A DNA stretch of 64,000 bases from Radiobacillus kanasensis (GCF_021049245.1 NZ_CP088020.1:1990001-2054000), one strand, 5' to 3'. Shown: positions 26,891 to 36,963, counted from the first letter of the stretch. Notes: a model not told the origin generated them from the letters alone. Numbers and translations: made by a program.

Positions 26891-27146
26891 GAACTTACCT
26901 CCTATGTACGTTACTTCATGATTTTAAATACCTGTTCAACAAAAGAATCATAGTCTTTATTCATTTTCCACAATAGGGAGTTCTTTAATCCTCTTATTTC
27001 ACAGAAATTTATTAAGGAATTTGATTTACCAAATCTTACAGACATTAGTATACACGTTCATAGTGAATATGCAATAAAATTATATAAAATTTCCTATTAA
27101 ATCTATTCAAAATTTCTTTTCTTTGTGCAAAGCTATTTTCATGCAC
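26891..27146 (-). other. Gene-free leader of gudB
   Basis: About 250 AT-rich bases between the gudB start and the mecB terminator. No coding frame and no conserved riboswitch was seen. It must hold the gudB promoter, but I could not place a convincing -35/-10 pair. Confidence 0.5.
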
Positions 27147-27174
27147 AAAAAGGCTGACAGAGCGCCAGCCTTTT
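27147..27174 (-). terminator. Rho-independent terminator of mecB
   Basis: Stem AAAAGGCTG / CAGCCTTTT around a GC-rich loop, T-run on the minus strand, 25 bases after the mecB stop. Confidence 0.85.
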
Positions 27175-27198
27175 CTTAGAATTTTAGAACATATTCCC

Positions 27199-27783
27199 TT
27201 ATAGCTTAAAGTAAGTAACTGTTTGTTCTACGGCATTGCCATCCATGATTTTTCTGCCGTATTCTTCTAAGCGGTAGGAGGTTACAATGCTTGGGGAAGA
27301 AAATTCCGATAAAATCGCGATGATATGCTCCCTATTTTGGTTTTCAATATCTTCATCATCAAATACCATATAATAGTGATCATCCATTAAGAATACAGAA
27401 CCACCGTTTATATTTAATTCAGTCAGATGATAGCTTACTTGGATAATATGTTCAAAATGCTCGAAGCAGAATATCAATTCACGACTCTCATCTAACGTAA
27501 CCTTCATTTCCACAAATTCTTCATCTTCTAATATGAAATTTTCCTTGTTTTGAGTAACAATAACGGACATCCCCTGCGCTTGCATGAGATGCACTTGGAC
27601 AAGCAGTACGCCTTCTAATTCGAAACCTAACTCATCACTAGCCTCATACATCATATCATGAAACAATTGATGCACTCGAGGCAGGTCATGCCATAAGTCC
27701 TCCTTAGTCAACCCTCTTTCAATTAAATCATCAAATGTAAGAAAAATTTTAAATTGATCGGTTGATAATCTTTCTAAACGCAT
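27199..27783 (-). CDS. mecB: MecA-family adaptor protein (YpbH/MecB)
   Basis: Adaptor that delivers substrates to the ClpC protease. 194 residues, the same as B. subtilis YpbH, with N-terminal MRLERLSTDQFKIFLTFDDLIERGLTKEDLW and a C-terminal MecA fold. It is acidic between 80 and 95 (ILEDEEFVEMKVTLDE), as usual for the linker. Since position and length match YpbH, it is the MecB paralogue rather than MecA. In B. subtilis MecB affects sporulation and competence by ClpC-dependent proteolysis. GGGGGG ribosome site. Confidence 0.9.
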   Translation of the reverse strand: MRLERLSTDQFKIFLTFDDLIERGLTKEDLWHDLPRVHQLFHDMMYEASDELGFELEGVLLVQVHLMQAQGMSVIVTQNKENFILEDEEFVEMKVTLDESRELIFCFEHFEHIIQVSYHLTELNINGGSVFLMDDHYYMVFDDEDIENQNREHIIAILSEFSSPSIVTSYRLEEYGRKIMDGNAVEQTVTYFKL

Positions 27784-27861
27784 TACTTATCCCCCCTCTT
27801 TTTCCCAATATGATTATTATAATATATGTTAGAAAATATGAATATGGTACAGTTAAAGCTT

Positions 27862-28626
27862 CTAACTTGTTATCGTTAACAGGTGACATTCCGCATTTGT
27901 GCCTAACCGGAATGGTAACTTTGTGAACCCATAGCCCTCACTTACTAAGATAGGTGTCGAGTGATATTTTTTTAATCCCCCTCTGGAATAGGGACCGATT
28001 CCAAAAATGCGGATCTGACCTCCATGTGTATGTCCACTCAATACAAAATCAATTTCTGCCGCTTCTGCTAAAGGTAAATCAATAAACCCTCGTGGATTAT
28101 GGGAAACTAAAATCGTAAAGCAATCATTAGGTCCCGATAGTGCCTCTTGACTATTTATATGTCCCTTATCATAATCATCAAAACCTACAATTCTTATTGT
28201 TTTATCTATTATCGGCAATTGTTCAGAATTATTACATAGAAACCTAACATTTTCTTCAGCTAGCACCTGTTTAAAATGATCTTGGTCTACCTCATAGTCA
28301 TTATTGCCCCAGACGAAATAAATAGGCGCTTTCAGTGTACGCAATCGACGCAAGTTTTCCCTTAGGCGAATAAAAGGAACCCTTTTCTCCACTAAATCAC
28401 CACCAATGATAATAACCTGAATCTCATCCTCTACTTGGCGAATTGTGTCCATAGAAATGGTTCGTTTATGAATATCGCTAATAAAAAAGATTTTCATTGG
28501 AGGTAAATCCTTAGGATACGAGTCTAGAACAACGATTCTTTTATTCAACATATCATGATGTGCTTTATACATCATATAAGAGCAAAAAAGGATTATGAGT
28601 AAGAATCCAATAATCCAGAACAACAT
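27862..28626 (-). CDS. ypbG: Membrane-anchored metallophosphoesterase YpbG
   Basis: 254 residues with one N-terminal membrane span (about 2-19) and a calcineurin-like phosphoesterase domain. The metal-site motifs are seen in order: ISDIHK, GGDLVEKR, WGNNDYE, VSHNPRG and SGHTHGGQIR. The domain probably lies on one face of the membrane. AAGGAGAATGT precedes ATG 28626. In B. subtilis ypbG follows ypbH's neighbour in this cluster too. Substrate not known. Confidence 0.88.
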   Translation of the reverse strand: MLFWIIGFLLIILFCSYMMYKAHHDMLNKRIVVLDSYPKDLPPMKIFFISDIHKRTISMDTIRQVEDEIQVIIIGGDLVEKRVPFIRLRENLRRLRTLKAPIYFVWGNNDYEVDQDHFKQVLAEENVRFLCNNSEQLPIIDKTIRIVGFDDYDKGHINSQEALSGPNDCFTILVSHNPRGFIDLPLAEAAEIDFVLSGHTHGGQIRIFGIGPYSRGGLKKYHSTPILVSEGYGFTKLPFRLGTNAECHLLTITS

Positions 28627-28660
28627 ACATTCTCCTTCTTTCTACTTAGGCCAATCAACC

Positions 28661-29293
28661 CTACATCTCTTTGACATCTAATACGCGAAAACCTGACTTT
28701 TCAAGCTTTTGCACTAACTTATCTAAGTGGTTGCTTTCATCTATTTTGATCACGATCCTTCTCGCCAACTTATCCGTTTCATCAAACGTTGCGACAGAAA
28801 TAACATTTGTATGAAATTGTTTTAATAAATCCGCTAATCGAGATAACCTTCCAGTCGATTCCTCTGATGTAAAGGCAATGCGCACGCCTCTTTTCTTTAC
28901 ACCAAACGCGCTTTCAAAGGCTTCAATCACATCAAACCGTGTAACAATGCCTAAAAACTTGGAATGTTCATCTACGACTGCCAAAATTGGGAATCCTTTA
29001 AATGCTGATAACGTGTGCTCAAATACATCGTCTTCCTTTAAAGATAATGATTCTCCAGTCATAACATTTTGAACTGTCGTATTGTGTAGGAAATCGTGTT
29101 TGGAAATGTCACTGTAGTAGAACGATTTATAAATAATTTGTTTTGAAATCATTCCAACAAACTGCTCCCCATTAACAACAGGCATCGCTTCAATATCTTT
29201 TTCTTCTAACTGCTGTAACACTGGAGCTAATGAATCATTTGGTACAGCGATTAAGCATTTATGACTCGGTAACATTGTACTTTTTACGAACAT
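28661..29293 (-). CDS. Tandem CBS and ACT domain protein
   Basis: 210-residue cytoplasmic protein: CBS1 about 5-60 (IAVPNDSLAPVLQQLEEKDI), CBS2 about 70-125 (VQNVMTGESLSLKEDD ... FLGIVTRFDVIEA), and a C-terminal ACT-like domain about 135-205 (VRIAFTSEESTGRLSRL ... VISVATFDE). The pattern resembles AcuB-type proteins and other ligand-sensing CBS proteins that bind adenine nucleotides. ATG 29293 has GGAGG 9 bases ahead; an upstream GTG at 29302 would overlap that site. It and cotJABC are extra relative to the B. subtilis ypb cluster. Ligand unknown. Confidence 0.8.
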   Translation of the reverse strand: MFVKSTMLPSHKCLIAVPNDSLAPVLQQLEEKDIEAMPVVNGEQFVGMISKQIIYKSFYYSDISKHDFLHNTTVQNVMTGESLSLKEDDVFEHTLSAFKGFPILAVVDEHSKFLGIVTRFDVIEAFESAFGVKKRGVRIAFTSEESTGRLSRLADLLKQFHTNVISVATFDETDKLARRIVIKIDESNHLDKLVQKLEKSGFRVLDVKEM

Positions 29294-29371
29294 GCCAAAC
29301 ACCCTCCTTCTTTTCTTCTATGTATTATATTCGATATTCCACACCTAATTACCTTCTCTTTCCTTTCCATA

Positions 29372-29400
29372 AGCATGAGACAAGTTTCTCAACCATACGA
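29372..29400 (+). promoter_or_regulatory. Possible sigma-E promoter of cotJABC
   Basis: -10 CATACGAT at 29393-29400 matches the sigma-E consensus CATACAMT in seven of eight; the -35 (GCATGAG, 29372-29378) is weak. Spacing 14. It is about 40 bases before cotJA. B. subtilis cotJ is sigma-E dependent. Confidence 0.4.
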
Positions 29401-29441
29401 TGAATTGAACGACAATTATTAACAGGAAAGGAGGAAGTGTG

Positions 29442-29669
29442 TTGCACAGCCAAAGAAAGTATTGGAAACCTTATATTAGCCCATATGACCCATGTTATCC
29501 AAAAGAAGTAAAAAGTTACGTAACTCCACCTAATTTATATCTAGGATTCCAACCACCAAATCTTCCACAATATCCTACTGCAAAAGAAGCCCTCTTTAGA
29601 GGTACCCTTTGGCCAGCTTTGTTTAGCCCGTATGAAGCACCAGATAATCGAGGTGATCGTGATGAGTAA
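29442..29669 (+). CDS. cotJA: Spore coat associated protein CotJA
   Basis: 75-residue protein rich in proline and tyrosine (WKPYISPYDPCYPKE, GFQPPNLPQYPTAKEAL, GTLWPALFSPYE), the CotJA pattern. The GGAGG at 29430-29434 is 7 bases before a TTG at 29442 and 4 before a GTG at 29439; TTG fits the spacing better, though GTG is not excluded. It overlaps cotJB by 8 bases. CotJA interacts with the catalase-like CotJC and helps incorporate it in the coat. Confidence 0.9.
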   Translation: MHSQRKYWKPYISPYDPCYPKEVKSYVTPPNLYLGFQPPNLPQYPTAKEALFRGTLWPALFSPYEAPDNRGDRDE

Positions 29670-29925
29670 AAAGATGCCGCCAGAATATTATGAGTTGCTA
29701 GAACAAATTCAAGCTGTAGATTTTGTTTTAGTTGAACTAAACTTATATTTGGATACCCATCCTAATGATTATGAAGCTATTCAGCAATACAATAATTTTG
29801 CAAAAGAAAGTAAGCAGCTGAAAAAGATATATGAAAAACAATATGGTCCATTAATGAATTATGGGAGAAGTTATTCGGATTATCCATGGAATTGGGATGA
29901 CGCTCCATGGCCATGGCAGGTTTAA
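29662..29925 (+). CDS. cotJB: Spore coat protein CotJB
   Basis: 87-residue helical protein (MSKKMPPEYYELLEQIQAVDF...) with a tryptophan- and proline-rich C-terminus (YPWNWDDAPWPWQV). ATG 29662 overlaps the cotJA stop and follows GAGGTG; the longer frame from 29632 is not needed. Second gene of cotJABC, required for normal coat composition in B. subtilis. Confidence 0.92.
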   Translation: MSKKMPPEYYELLEQIQAVDFVLVELNLYLDTHPNDYEAIQQYNNFAKESKQLKKIYEKQYGPLMNYGRSYSDYPWNWDDAPWPWQV

Positions 29926-29946
29926 AAGGGAAAGGATGAAGACTCT

Positions 29947-30516
29947 GTGTGGTATTATGAGAAAAAATTAGAGTACCCAGTAAAGGTTTCAGAATGTAAC
30001 CCAATGCTTGCAAAGTTTTTGATTGAACAGTATGGTGGCGCAGATGGTGAACTTTCTGCAGCATTACGGTATCTCAACCAGCGTTACACCATTCCAGATA
30101 AGGTTGTTGGTTTACTCAACGATATCGGTACAGAAGAGTTTGCACATCTTGAAATGATTGCAACGATGATTTATAAGCTTACGAAAGACGCAACTCCTGA
30201 GATGTTAAAAGAGGCAGGGTTAGCACCTCACTACGTAAATCATGACAGTGCCTTATTTTATCATAATGCGGCTGGTAGTCCATGGACAGCGACATACATC
30301 CAAGCAAAAGGAGACCCGATTGCAGATTTATACGAGGATATTGCTGCCGAAGAAAAAGCTAGAGCTACTTACCAATGGATCATTAACGTATCAGACGACC
30401 CAGATTTAAATGATGGCCTGAAATACCTTCGTGAAAGAGAGGTAGTACACTCCCAACGCTTCCGAGAAGCGGTGGAAATTCTGAAGGATGAACGAGATAA
30501 AAAAATTTTCTTCTAA
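29947..30516 (+). CDS. cotJC: Manganese catalase family coat protein CotJC
   Basis: 189-residue protein of the di-manganese catalase fold. Metal-binding glutamates and histidines can be seen in QYGGADGELSAALRYLNQ, NDIGTEEFAHLEMI and EKARATYQWI / REREVVHSQRF. Start is GTG at 29947 with AAAGGATG ahead. Forms the last gene of cotJABC; coat protein with possible peroxide protection. Ends with a strong terminator. Confidence 0.94.
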   Translation: MWYYEKKLEYPVKVSECNPMLAKFLIEQYGGADGELSAALRYLNQRYTIPDKVVGLLNDIGTEEFAHLEMIATMIYKLTKDATPEMLKEAGLAPHYVNHDSALFYHNAAGSPWTATYIQAKGDPIADLYEDIAAEEKARATYQWIINVSDDPDLNDGLKYLREREVVHSQRFREAVEILKDERDKKIFF

Positions 30517-30526
30517 GGATATAAGT

Positions 30527-30555
30527 GATAAGGCAAAACACGCGTTTGCCTTATC
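30527..30555. terminator. Bidirectional terminator between cotJC and ypbE
   Basis: Perfect stem GATAAGGCAAA / TTTGCCTTATC with a 7-base loop, between two convergent genes. The tail is T-rich on the plus strand. Confidence 0.8.
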
Positions 30556-30563
30556 ATTCCATT

Positions 30564-31133
30564 TTATTTCGGTCCATGTTTCGGTGGAATTTTCAGTACC
30601 TGTCCTACCTTTAATGTTTTGTTCGTTAGGCCATTGACATCAATGATCAACTGTTGGTCTTCTGCGTTTCCATAAAACTCTATCGCGATGGAAGACAATG
30701 TGTCTCCTTCTTTCACATTATATATTTGTAGTCCCACTAAATCTGGTTCCTTCGATTGTACCAACGACTGTTGATCCCCTTCCGGCTCCTTATTTTGTTT
30801 CTCTCCTACAATGACTTCTTCATGGGAGCTATCCGTTTCTGTTTCGTTTAGAAAATCTTTCGATTGTAAAAAGTCCTCTCCCCATATTTTATAGGTAAGT
30901 ACTAAAACGGTAATAATGAGAAAGAGTAACACTAAAAATCGAACAAATGGAAAGCTAATTTTCCACTTTACTTTCGTTTTCTTATTAGTATGGATTTGAC
31001 TTCTAGGCGGCAGCTCTAATATATTTAATTCCTTTTCCTCTTGACTGGATAAGCGTGGAGGCTGTTCGTCATCTGAACCGTGCATGCGGCTTCGCAGGTT
31101 ATATGCTTGATCTTTTTGAGTTTTTTCATCCAT
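30564..31133 (-). CDS. ypbE: LysM-domain membrane protein YpbE
   Basis: 189 residues: cytoplasmic N-terminal region (1-60), a transmembrane segment (about 65-83), an acidic linker, and a C-terminal LysM domain (about 138-186: YNVKEGDTLSSIAIEFYG ... KTLKVGQVLKIP) that binds peptidoglycan. Thus a bitopic protein with its LysM outside. ATG shares an A with the ypbD stop (TAATG), so the two genes are coupled. Matches B. subtilis YpbE. Function not known. Confidence 0.88.
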   Translation of the reverse strand: MDEKTQKDQAYNLRSRMHGSDDEQPPRLSSQEEKELNILELPPRSQIHTNKKTKVKWKISFPFVRFLVLLFLIITVLVLTYKIWGEDFLQSKDFLNETETDSSHEEVIVGEKQNKEPEGDQQSLVQSKEPDLVGLQIYNVKEGDTLSSIAIEFYGNAEDQQLIIDVNGLTNKTLKVGQVLKIPPKHGPK

Positions 31134-31717
31134 TATAATTCCTCCCCTTGTTCACTGGTAAATCGAATCAAAAAGGCTAGTAATAAATCAATCAGAAAAT
31201 GTGCCACGATCGTGTACACGAGGCTGTTTGTCACTTCAAAAATATAGCCTAGTAAAAAGCTTAGAAGAACAATGGAAATAAGTAACAGTGGCTTCTTCAA
31301 ATATCGAATGTGAATGATTGCAAAAAGAACACTTGCAAAAACCAAACCGAAAGAAGTTTGAATCACTCCGCGAAATAATAACTCTTCTGCTACCCCAACC
31401 ACAATACAAATGATAAACAATTCAGGTGTCGTTCTTTTAGAAAAGATAGCTTCATTAATTCCACCATCATCTAGTTGATTGGGTGCTATTAACTGTAGCA
31501 TGATATTAATGAGAACAACGGTTAAAGCCGGTAACACTGCGAATACAATGATGCCTTTTGTATCCCAAGAAAACAAATGGAGCCAAATAGAAAGAGGGTT
31601 AAATAAAAAGAGACTTAATCCAATGGCTAAAAGTATAAAAAATAACTGAGATAGAAGTACCTGACGCATAACTTCTCTTGGAGTCAATGATTTTAACAAT
31701 TCTGCTTGTTTGGACAT
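31133..31717 (-). CDS. ypbD: CPBP-family intramembrane metalloprotease YpbD
   Basis: 194-residue polytopic protein with the CPBP/Abi (CAAX protease-like) motifs: EELLFRGVIQ near residue 110 (EExxxR), FAIIHIRY, and HFLIDLL. Such proteins may cleave membrane peptides or protect against bacteriocins. ATG 31717 with AAAGGTGG upstream; a GTG at 31726 overlaps that site. Lies between recS and ypbE in one operon, as in B. subtilis. Substrate unknown. Confidence 0.85.
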   Translation of the reverse strand: MSKQAELLKSLTPREVMRQVLLSQLFFILLAIGLSLFLFNPLSIWLHLFSWDTKGIIVFAVLPALTVVLINIMLQLIAPNQLDDGGINEAIFSKRTTPELFIICIVVGVAEELLFRGVIQTSFGLVFASVLFAIIHIRYLKKPLLLISIVLLSFLLGYIFEVTNSLVYTIVAHFLIDLLLAFLIRFTSEQGEEL

Positions 31718-31728
31718 AACATCCACCT

Positions 31729-33237
31729 TTACACTTGGTGCAATATTTTTTTTAGTCTTGCTTTCCAGTCCAATGATTGGTTTAGCCGCTCCTCATATTT
31801 AGGCGACCAGGCATCAAATGTGAAATCACAATGATCACAGCAGTAAAAAGTAGGTTCTTGAATTCCCTTTTGGAATGAAGAAAACAAAGATCGTCTTCTA
31901 CACCCATGGTCTGTTATCCACTCCAAAAGCTGCGTTAATTTCTTTTGTTTGTATATTTGTCGGGATTGAATCACTTGTATGATTTCTTGTTTGACCTTAT
32001 TCCATTTGTTCAGATTATACAATATTCGACCATTTTTTAACATACTATGTTTTTCTAGTTGGTATTCTAGGAAGCGGAGTTGAATCTCATTCAACCACCC
32101 TTTTTGTTCAAGTTCCATAAATGGAAGAACAACCTCCTTTTCGTCACCAAGATGGTGAAATAAACGATTGATGTCTTCCTCCTTCGGTAATTCTCCCTCT
32201 AGCAACACTTTAGGGAGATAATCATCGTTAGGTGCCGTTAACACGAGGCTGACACTTGATTTTCCATCTCTTCCAGCGCGTCCAAGCTCTTGGATAAACG
32301 ATTCGATTTGCGTTGGAAGATGAAAATGTACGACCAATCGAATATCTTGTTTATCAATACCCATACCAAATGCACTTGTACAGCATATAACATCTAGTTG
32401 ATTATTCATGAATTGTTGTTGAATTAAAATACGGTCGGTCTGCTCCATTCCTCCGTGGTAAAAAGCAATTCGTAGCTCCGGAAGCTCTCTCATTAGATCA
32501 TGTGCAATTTTCTCAGCTCCCTTTCTGCTGGAAAAATAAATCATGGAAGGAACCGGAAATTTCTGTAACAACTGAACTAAGTAGTCCTTTTTAGCTTGTT
32601 CATCTTGGCACGATTCCACAACAAACGAGATATTCTTTCGATCCATTGGATAAACGTGTTTGACCATATGTACACTATGAAGTTGCTGTTCGATATCTGC
32701 TTGTACTTCTGGAGTAGCTGTCGCACTTAATGCCAAAATGGGTGGATTATTCAGTTGTTTTATCGTCTCATGTAATTTTAAATAATCCGGTCGAAATTCA
32801 TGCCCCCATTGTGAAATACAATGTGCTTCATCCACTACAAAAAGAGAAATCTCACATTTTTTTAGTTCATTTATGAAAGATTCATTTTGAAGCATTTCTG
32901 GAGATACGTAGACAAGTCGATAGGTTGCTAGTTGATCCAGTTCTCTTTCTTTCTCTGCGCTATTCATAAAACTGTTAAAAGCAATCACATCTTTAAATCC
33001 GGAAGCTTTTAATTGCTTCACTTGATCAAGCATTAAAGATATTAAAGGAGAAATGACGACAACCGTTCCAGGTAATACGCGAGCAGGAAGTTGATAGCAA
33101 ATAGATTTTCCGGAACCAGTCGGTAATATTCCCAGAACATCTCTTCCTGCTAAAACATCTTCTATTATTTCTTTTTGCCCTGTACGAAAATTTGAAAATC
33201 CATAATACTTTTCTAGCTCGTTCCGTAAATCTAACAT
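31729..33237 (-). CDS. recS: RecQ-family ATP-dependent DNA helicase (RecS)
   Basis: 3'-5' DNA helicase of 502 residues. Motif I GILPTGSGKSICYQLP, motif II VVDEAHCIS, motif III LSATATPEV, and QELGRAGRDGKSS motif VI are intact, followed by the RecQ zinc-binding Cys cluster (CRRRSLFSSFQ, YCCDHCDF). It lacks the HRDC domain of long RecQ, as in B. subtilis RecS (YpbC). Encoded with ypbB 13 bases upstream, an HTH partner conserved with it. Role in recombinational repair. Confidence 0.92.
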   Translation of the reverse strand: MLDLRNELEKYYGFSNFRTGQKEIIEDVLAGRDVLGILPTGSGKSICYQLPARVLPGTVVVISPLISLMLDQVKQLKASGFKDVIAFNSFMNSAEKERELDQLATYRLVYVSPEMLQNESFINELKKCEISLFVVDEAHCISQWGHEFRPDYLKLHETIKQLNNPPILALSATATPEVQADIEQQLHSVHMVKHVYPMDRKNISFVVESCQDEQAKKDYLVQLLQKFPVPSMIYFSSRKGAEKIAHDLMRELPELRIAFYHGGMEQTDRILIQQQFMNNQLDVICCTSAFGMGIDKQDIRLVVHFHLPTQIESFIQELGRAGRDGKSSVSLVLTAPNDDYLPKVLLEGELPKEEDINRLFHHLGDEKEVVLPFMELEQKGWLNEIQLRFLEYQLEKHSMLKNGRILYNLNKWNKVKQEIIQVIQSRQIYKQKKLTQLLEWITDHGCRRRSLFSSFQKGIQEPTFYCCDHCDFTFDAWSPKYEERLNQSLDWKARLKKILHQV

Positions 33238-33249
33238 CCTATTACTCCT

Positions 33250-34691
<1,442 letters not shown>

Positions 34692-34692
34692 T

Positions 34693-34728
34693 CAGATGAG
34701 CGAATAGTTAATCGCTTGTCTGTTTTTT
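34693..34728 (+). terminator. Rho-independent terminator of fer
   Basis: Imperfect stem CAGATGAGCGA / TCGCTTGTCTG, then TTTTTTG on the plus strand, directly after the fer stop. Confidence 0.75.
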
Positions 34729-34758
34729 GTATAGGGTTAGATTCTTGCGTAGAGTAGC

Positions 34759-35031
34759 TCATGCCTGTTTCTTTTGCCTTGCCAGAAAATCATCGAAAAC
34801 GGCTAATACATTTGCCCCTATGACATTTTGGATAATCTCACTTTCTCGAAACAAGACACATGTTGTGACTATAGTGGTCCAATTGGCAGTGATTCTTTCT
34901 TTTTCAATCTGCACTAAAGTCTTTTTTGAAATACCTAAAATCATAGCCATTTCTGCTTGATTATAGCCTTGTTCCACTCGAATAAGCTTCATTTTGCTAG
35001 AGATTCCCTTCATTACAGCCTCTCGTTCCAT
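34759..35031 (-). CDS. Small XRE-type transcription regulator
   Basis: 90 residues with an HTH_3/XRE domain at about 12-60: KLIRVEQGYNQAEMAMILGISKKTLVQIEKER, in which the recognition helix is clear. The short C-terminus (IGANVLAVFDDFLARQKKQA) has no known effector domain. Start chosen at 35031 (GGTGGTGG); ATG 35013 after GAGAGG is another option. It converges with fer and is not in the B. subtilis locus as I recall it. Targets unknown. Confidence 0.75.
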   Translation of the reverse strand: MEREAVMKGISSKMKLIRVEQGYNQAEMAMILGISKKTLVQIEKERITANWTTIVTTCVLFRESEIIQNVIGANVLAVFDDFLARQKKQA

Positions 35032-35190
35032 CTTGCACCACCACCCTAACCGTACTTTTTCCTTCTATACTAACATGATAAGCGCTTTCATGCTTGTTTT
35101 TACATGCATTACAGATTAGGAAATCAGGGTGAATGAAATCTACCTATATAGAAGGCATCCCCCTAACGTCTTTATGCCAGGGGGAAACTA

Positions 35191-36375
35191 TTAATGAAGA
35201 GGCTTTGGATTCACACCAATTGGTACAGGAATAGAACGTGTCAAGTCATAAGGACCAAGCTGTTCAAACGGTAAATCTAAAAATTGTACGGTCTCATACC
35301 CGAAACTCTTTGCGGTTAATAGCATACTTTCAAGCATTGTTAAGGTTGATTGATTCGGTGGAATACTCTCCCCATGCGCAAAGGTTATAGTAACTTGTTG
35401 CTGATCTGCTTGTATTTCAAAAGAAATATCTTCTGGTATTGGAGCTTTAAGATTAAAATTAGTTCCTTCACTTCTCATACTTTTTAAGGCGGACTGTAAA
35501 TTAGGGTGAGGCTCATAGTAAATCGGTACGAAAAAGGATGGTGTTCCTTCCTGATATCGATACACCTTATAAGGTGTATTTTTCAATGTATCTAATACTT
35601 CTAACGAAGGAACATTCCCCATTTCTCCTAAGTTCGTCTTCCCGTTTAAGTTAATCTTAGTGACACCATACGGTTCAAACATAGCAGATAAAACATTTTG
35701 GAACATTCCTTGAACAGCTCCCCCTGGCGGCAACGAATAGTCTTGCGGGATATTTAATTGAACCTGTTGCTGATCAAGGGAAAGATCAAACGTGATTCCT
35801 TGGAAAGGGAATTCTTCTAGTCCAAATTCTTCTTCAATATAATTATCCATCTTATTGTAATACACTTCATCCACTTCTGGATTTGTTGAATCAATTAATG
35901 TCAAAGGTATAATGAGTTGCATGTTCGGGTCCACAGCAGCTAAATGAACTAACGATACCTGTTCCGGTACTTCCTGAATGAGCATCGATTGTGGCGGTTC
36001 AGCATTACTACTTTGTTCCATTAAAGCATTATCATTGGATTCTGCCACATCCATCTTACCCTGGCTTTCTTCTTTTGCTAGCTCCATCGATTCTTTCGTA
36101 CTATCAGACGAACTGCTTTTTGAGTTCATGGATTCATAGGAACCATCATGATTAGTCATTAAACTTGGAACAATTAAAATTAATAATAACAGTAAGGAAA
36201 CAGAAGCAAAGGTAGGTACTAACCATGGTTTTCTAGCAGGTTTATGCGCCGTGTTGCTTCTTGGCTGATTTACTTGTAGCTTTCGATACAATTCTTCTTT
36301 AGATTGCTTATCTGTAACTGTAGGCATGTTTGAAAGCAATTCTTCTAATCTTTCGTCCGTAATTCGGTTAGACAC
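35191..36375 (-). CDS. rsiX: Anti-sigma-X factor RsiX
   Basis: 394-residue membrane protein that holds sigma-X inactive until envelope stress. N-terminal cytoplasmic part 1-55 with the sigma-binding region, one transmembrane segment (about 57-76, ending LIVPSLM), then a serine-rich linker and a large extracytoplasmic domain with two related GerMN-like halves (QQQVQLNIPQDYSLPPGG and QQQVTITFAHGESIPPNQ). Start GTG 36375 overlaps the sigX stop by 8 bases after GGGAGGG, implying translational coupling and 1:1 output. A longer frame to 36396 is not used. Confidence 0.9.
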   Translation of the reverse strand: MSNRITDERLEELLSNMPTVTDKQSKEELYRKLQVNQPRSNTAHKPARKPWLVPTFASVSLLLLLILIVPSLMTNHDGSYESMNSKSSSSDSTKESMELAKEESQGKMDVAESNDNALMEQSSNAEPPQSMLIQEVPEQVSLVHLAAVDPNMQLIIPLTLIDSTNPEVDEVYYNKMDNYIEEEFGLEEFPFQGITFDLSLDQQQVQLNIPQDYSLPPGGAVQGMFQNVLSAMFEPYGVTKINLNGKTNLGEMGNVPSLEVLDTLKNTPYKVYRYQEGTPSFFVPIYYEPHPNLQSALKSMRSEGTNFNLKAPIPEDISFEIQADQQQVTITFAHGESIPPNQSTLTMLESMLLTAKSFGYETVQFLDLPFEQLGPYDLTRSIPVPIGVNPKPLH

Positions 36376-36907
36376 CTTTGGATCCCTCCCTTCCACTTTG
36401 TTTCGTTAAGATATCTTTTAATTGTTTCATTCCGCGATGCTGGGTCGTTTTTACTTTGCTCGTGCTCCAGCCTAATATGTCAGCTGTTTCTTGAATGGAC
36501 ATACTCTGAATATAACGCAGGATAATGACACTTTTCTGATCAACGGTACATTGATCCAAACCTTGATAAACTTGTTTCATCTCATCATTTAAAATCGTAA
36601 TCTCTTCTGGAATTTTAGCATCATCCTGGACTTGTTCTCCACGCTCTCCCCAATCAAAAAAATCTAAGATACGTTTTCGCTTGCTTTTTTGTTTACGAAA
36701 AAAATCAATCGCCACATGGCGAGCAATCGAAAACAGCCATGTCTTTTGACTACTTTCACCTTTAAAAGTGTCCAGACTGTGTAATACCTTAATATACACT
36801 TCTTGAACTAGGTCTTCTGCTACTTGTCTATCTTTAACCATATAAATAAGAAACTGATACAAATCCTGATGATATTCTTCATAGACCTCTTCAAAAGCGG
36901 ACCTCAT
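36368..36907 (-). CDS. sigX: ECF sigma factor SigX
   Basis: 179-residue extracytoplasmic-function sigma factor that governs cell-surface modification genes (dlt, pssA in B. subtilis). Region 2 includes EDLVQEVYIKVLHSLDTF and TWLFSIARHVAIDFFRK; region 4 has SIQETADILGWSTSKVKTTQHRGMKQLK. GAGGAGAG precedes the ATG. Directly upstream is a good sigma-X-type promoter, so it is autoregulated. Operon with its anti-sigma factor rsiX. In B. subtilis it too lies next to resABCDE. Confidence 0.95.
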   Translation of the reverse strand: MRSAFEEVYEEYHQDLYQFLIYMVKDRQVAEDLVQEVYIKVLHSLDTFKGESSQKTWLFSIARHVAIDFFRKQKSKRKRILDFFDWGERGEQVQDDAKIPEEITILNDEMKQVYQGLDQCTVDQKSVIILRYIQSMSIQETADILGWSTSKVKTTQHRGMKQLKDILTKQSGREGSKGV

Positions 36908-36937
36908 AGCAAAGCTCTCCTCGTTCTTGTATATTTA

Positions 36938-36963
36938 GTCGTAATTTTCCCAATAAAGTTACA
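36938..36963 (-). promoter_or_regulatory. Autoregulated ECF promoter of sigX-rsiX
   Basis: Minus-strand TGTAAC (36963-36958), 16-base spacer, CGAC (36941-36938), the sigma-X-type -35/-10 pair. It is 31 bases before the sigX start and almost the same as the B. subtilis sigX autoregulatory promoter. Confidence 0.85.

Noticed and set aside
26891..27146. Possible riboswitch in the gudB leader
   Set aside because: No conserved aptamer core and no terminator directly before gudB; just AT-rich sequence.
35152..35190. Inverted repeat CCCCCT / AGGGGG after rsiX as a terminator
   Set aside because: The arms can pair but compete with GGCAT / ATGCC and there is no T-run; too uncertain to annotate.
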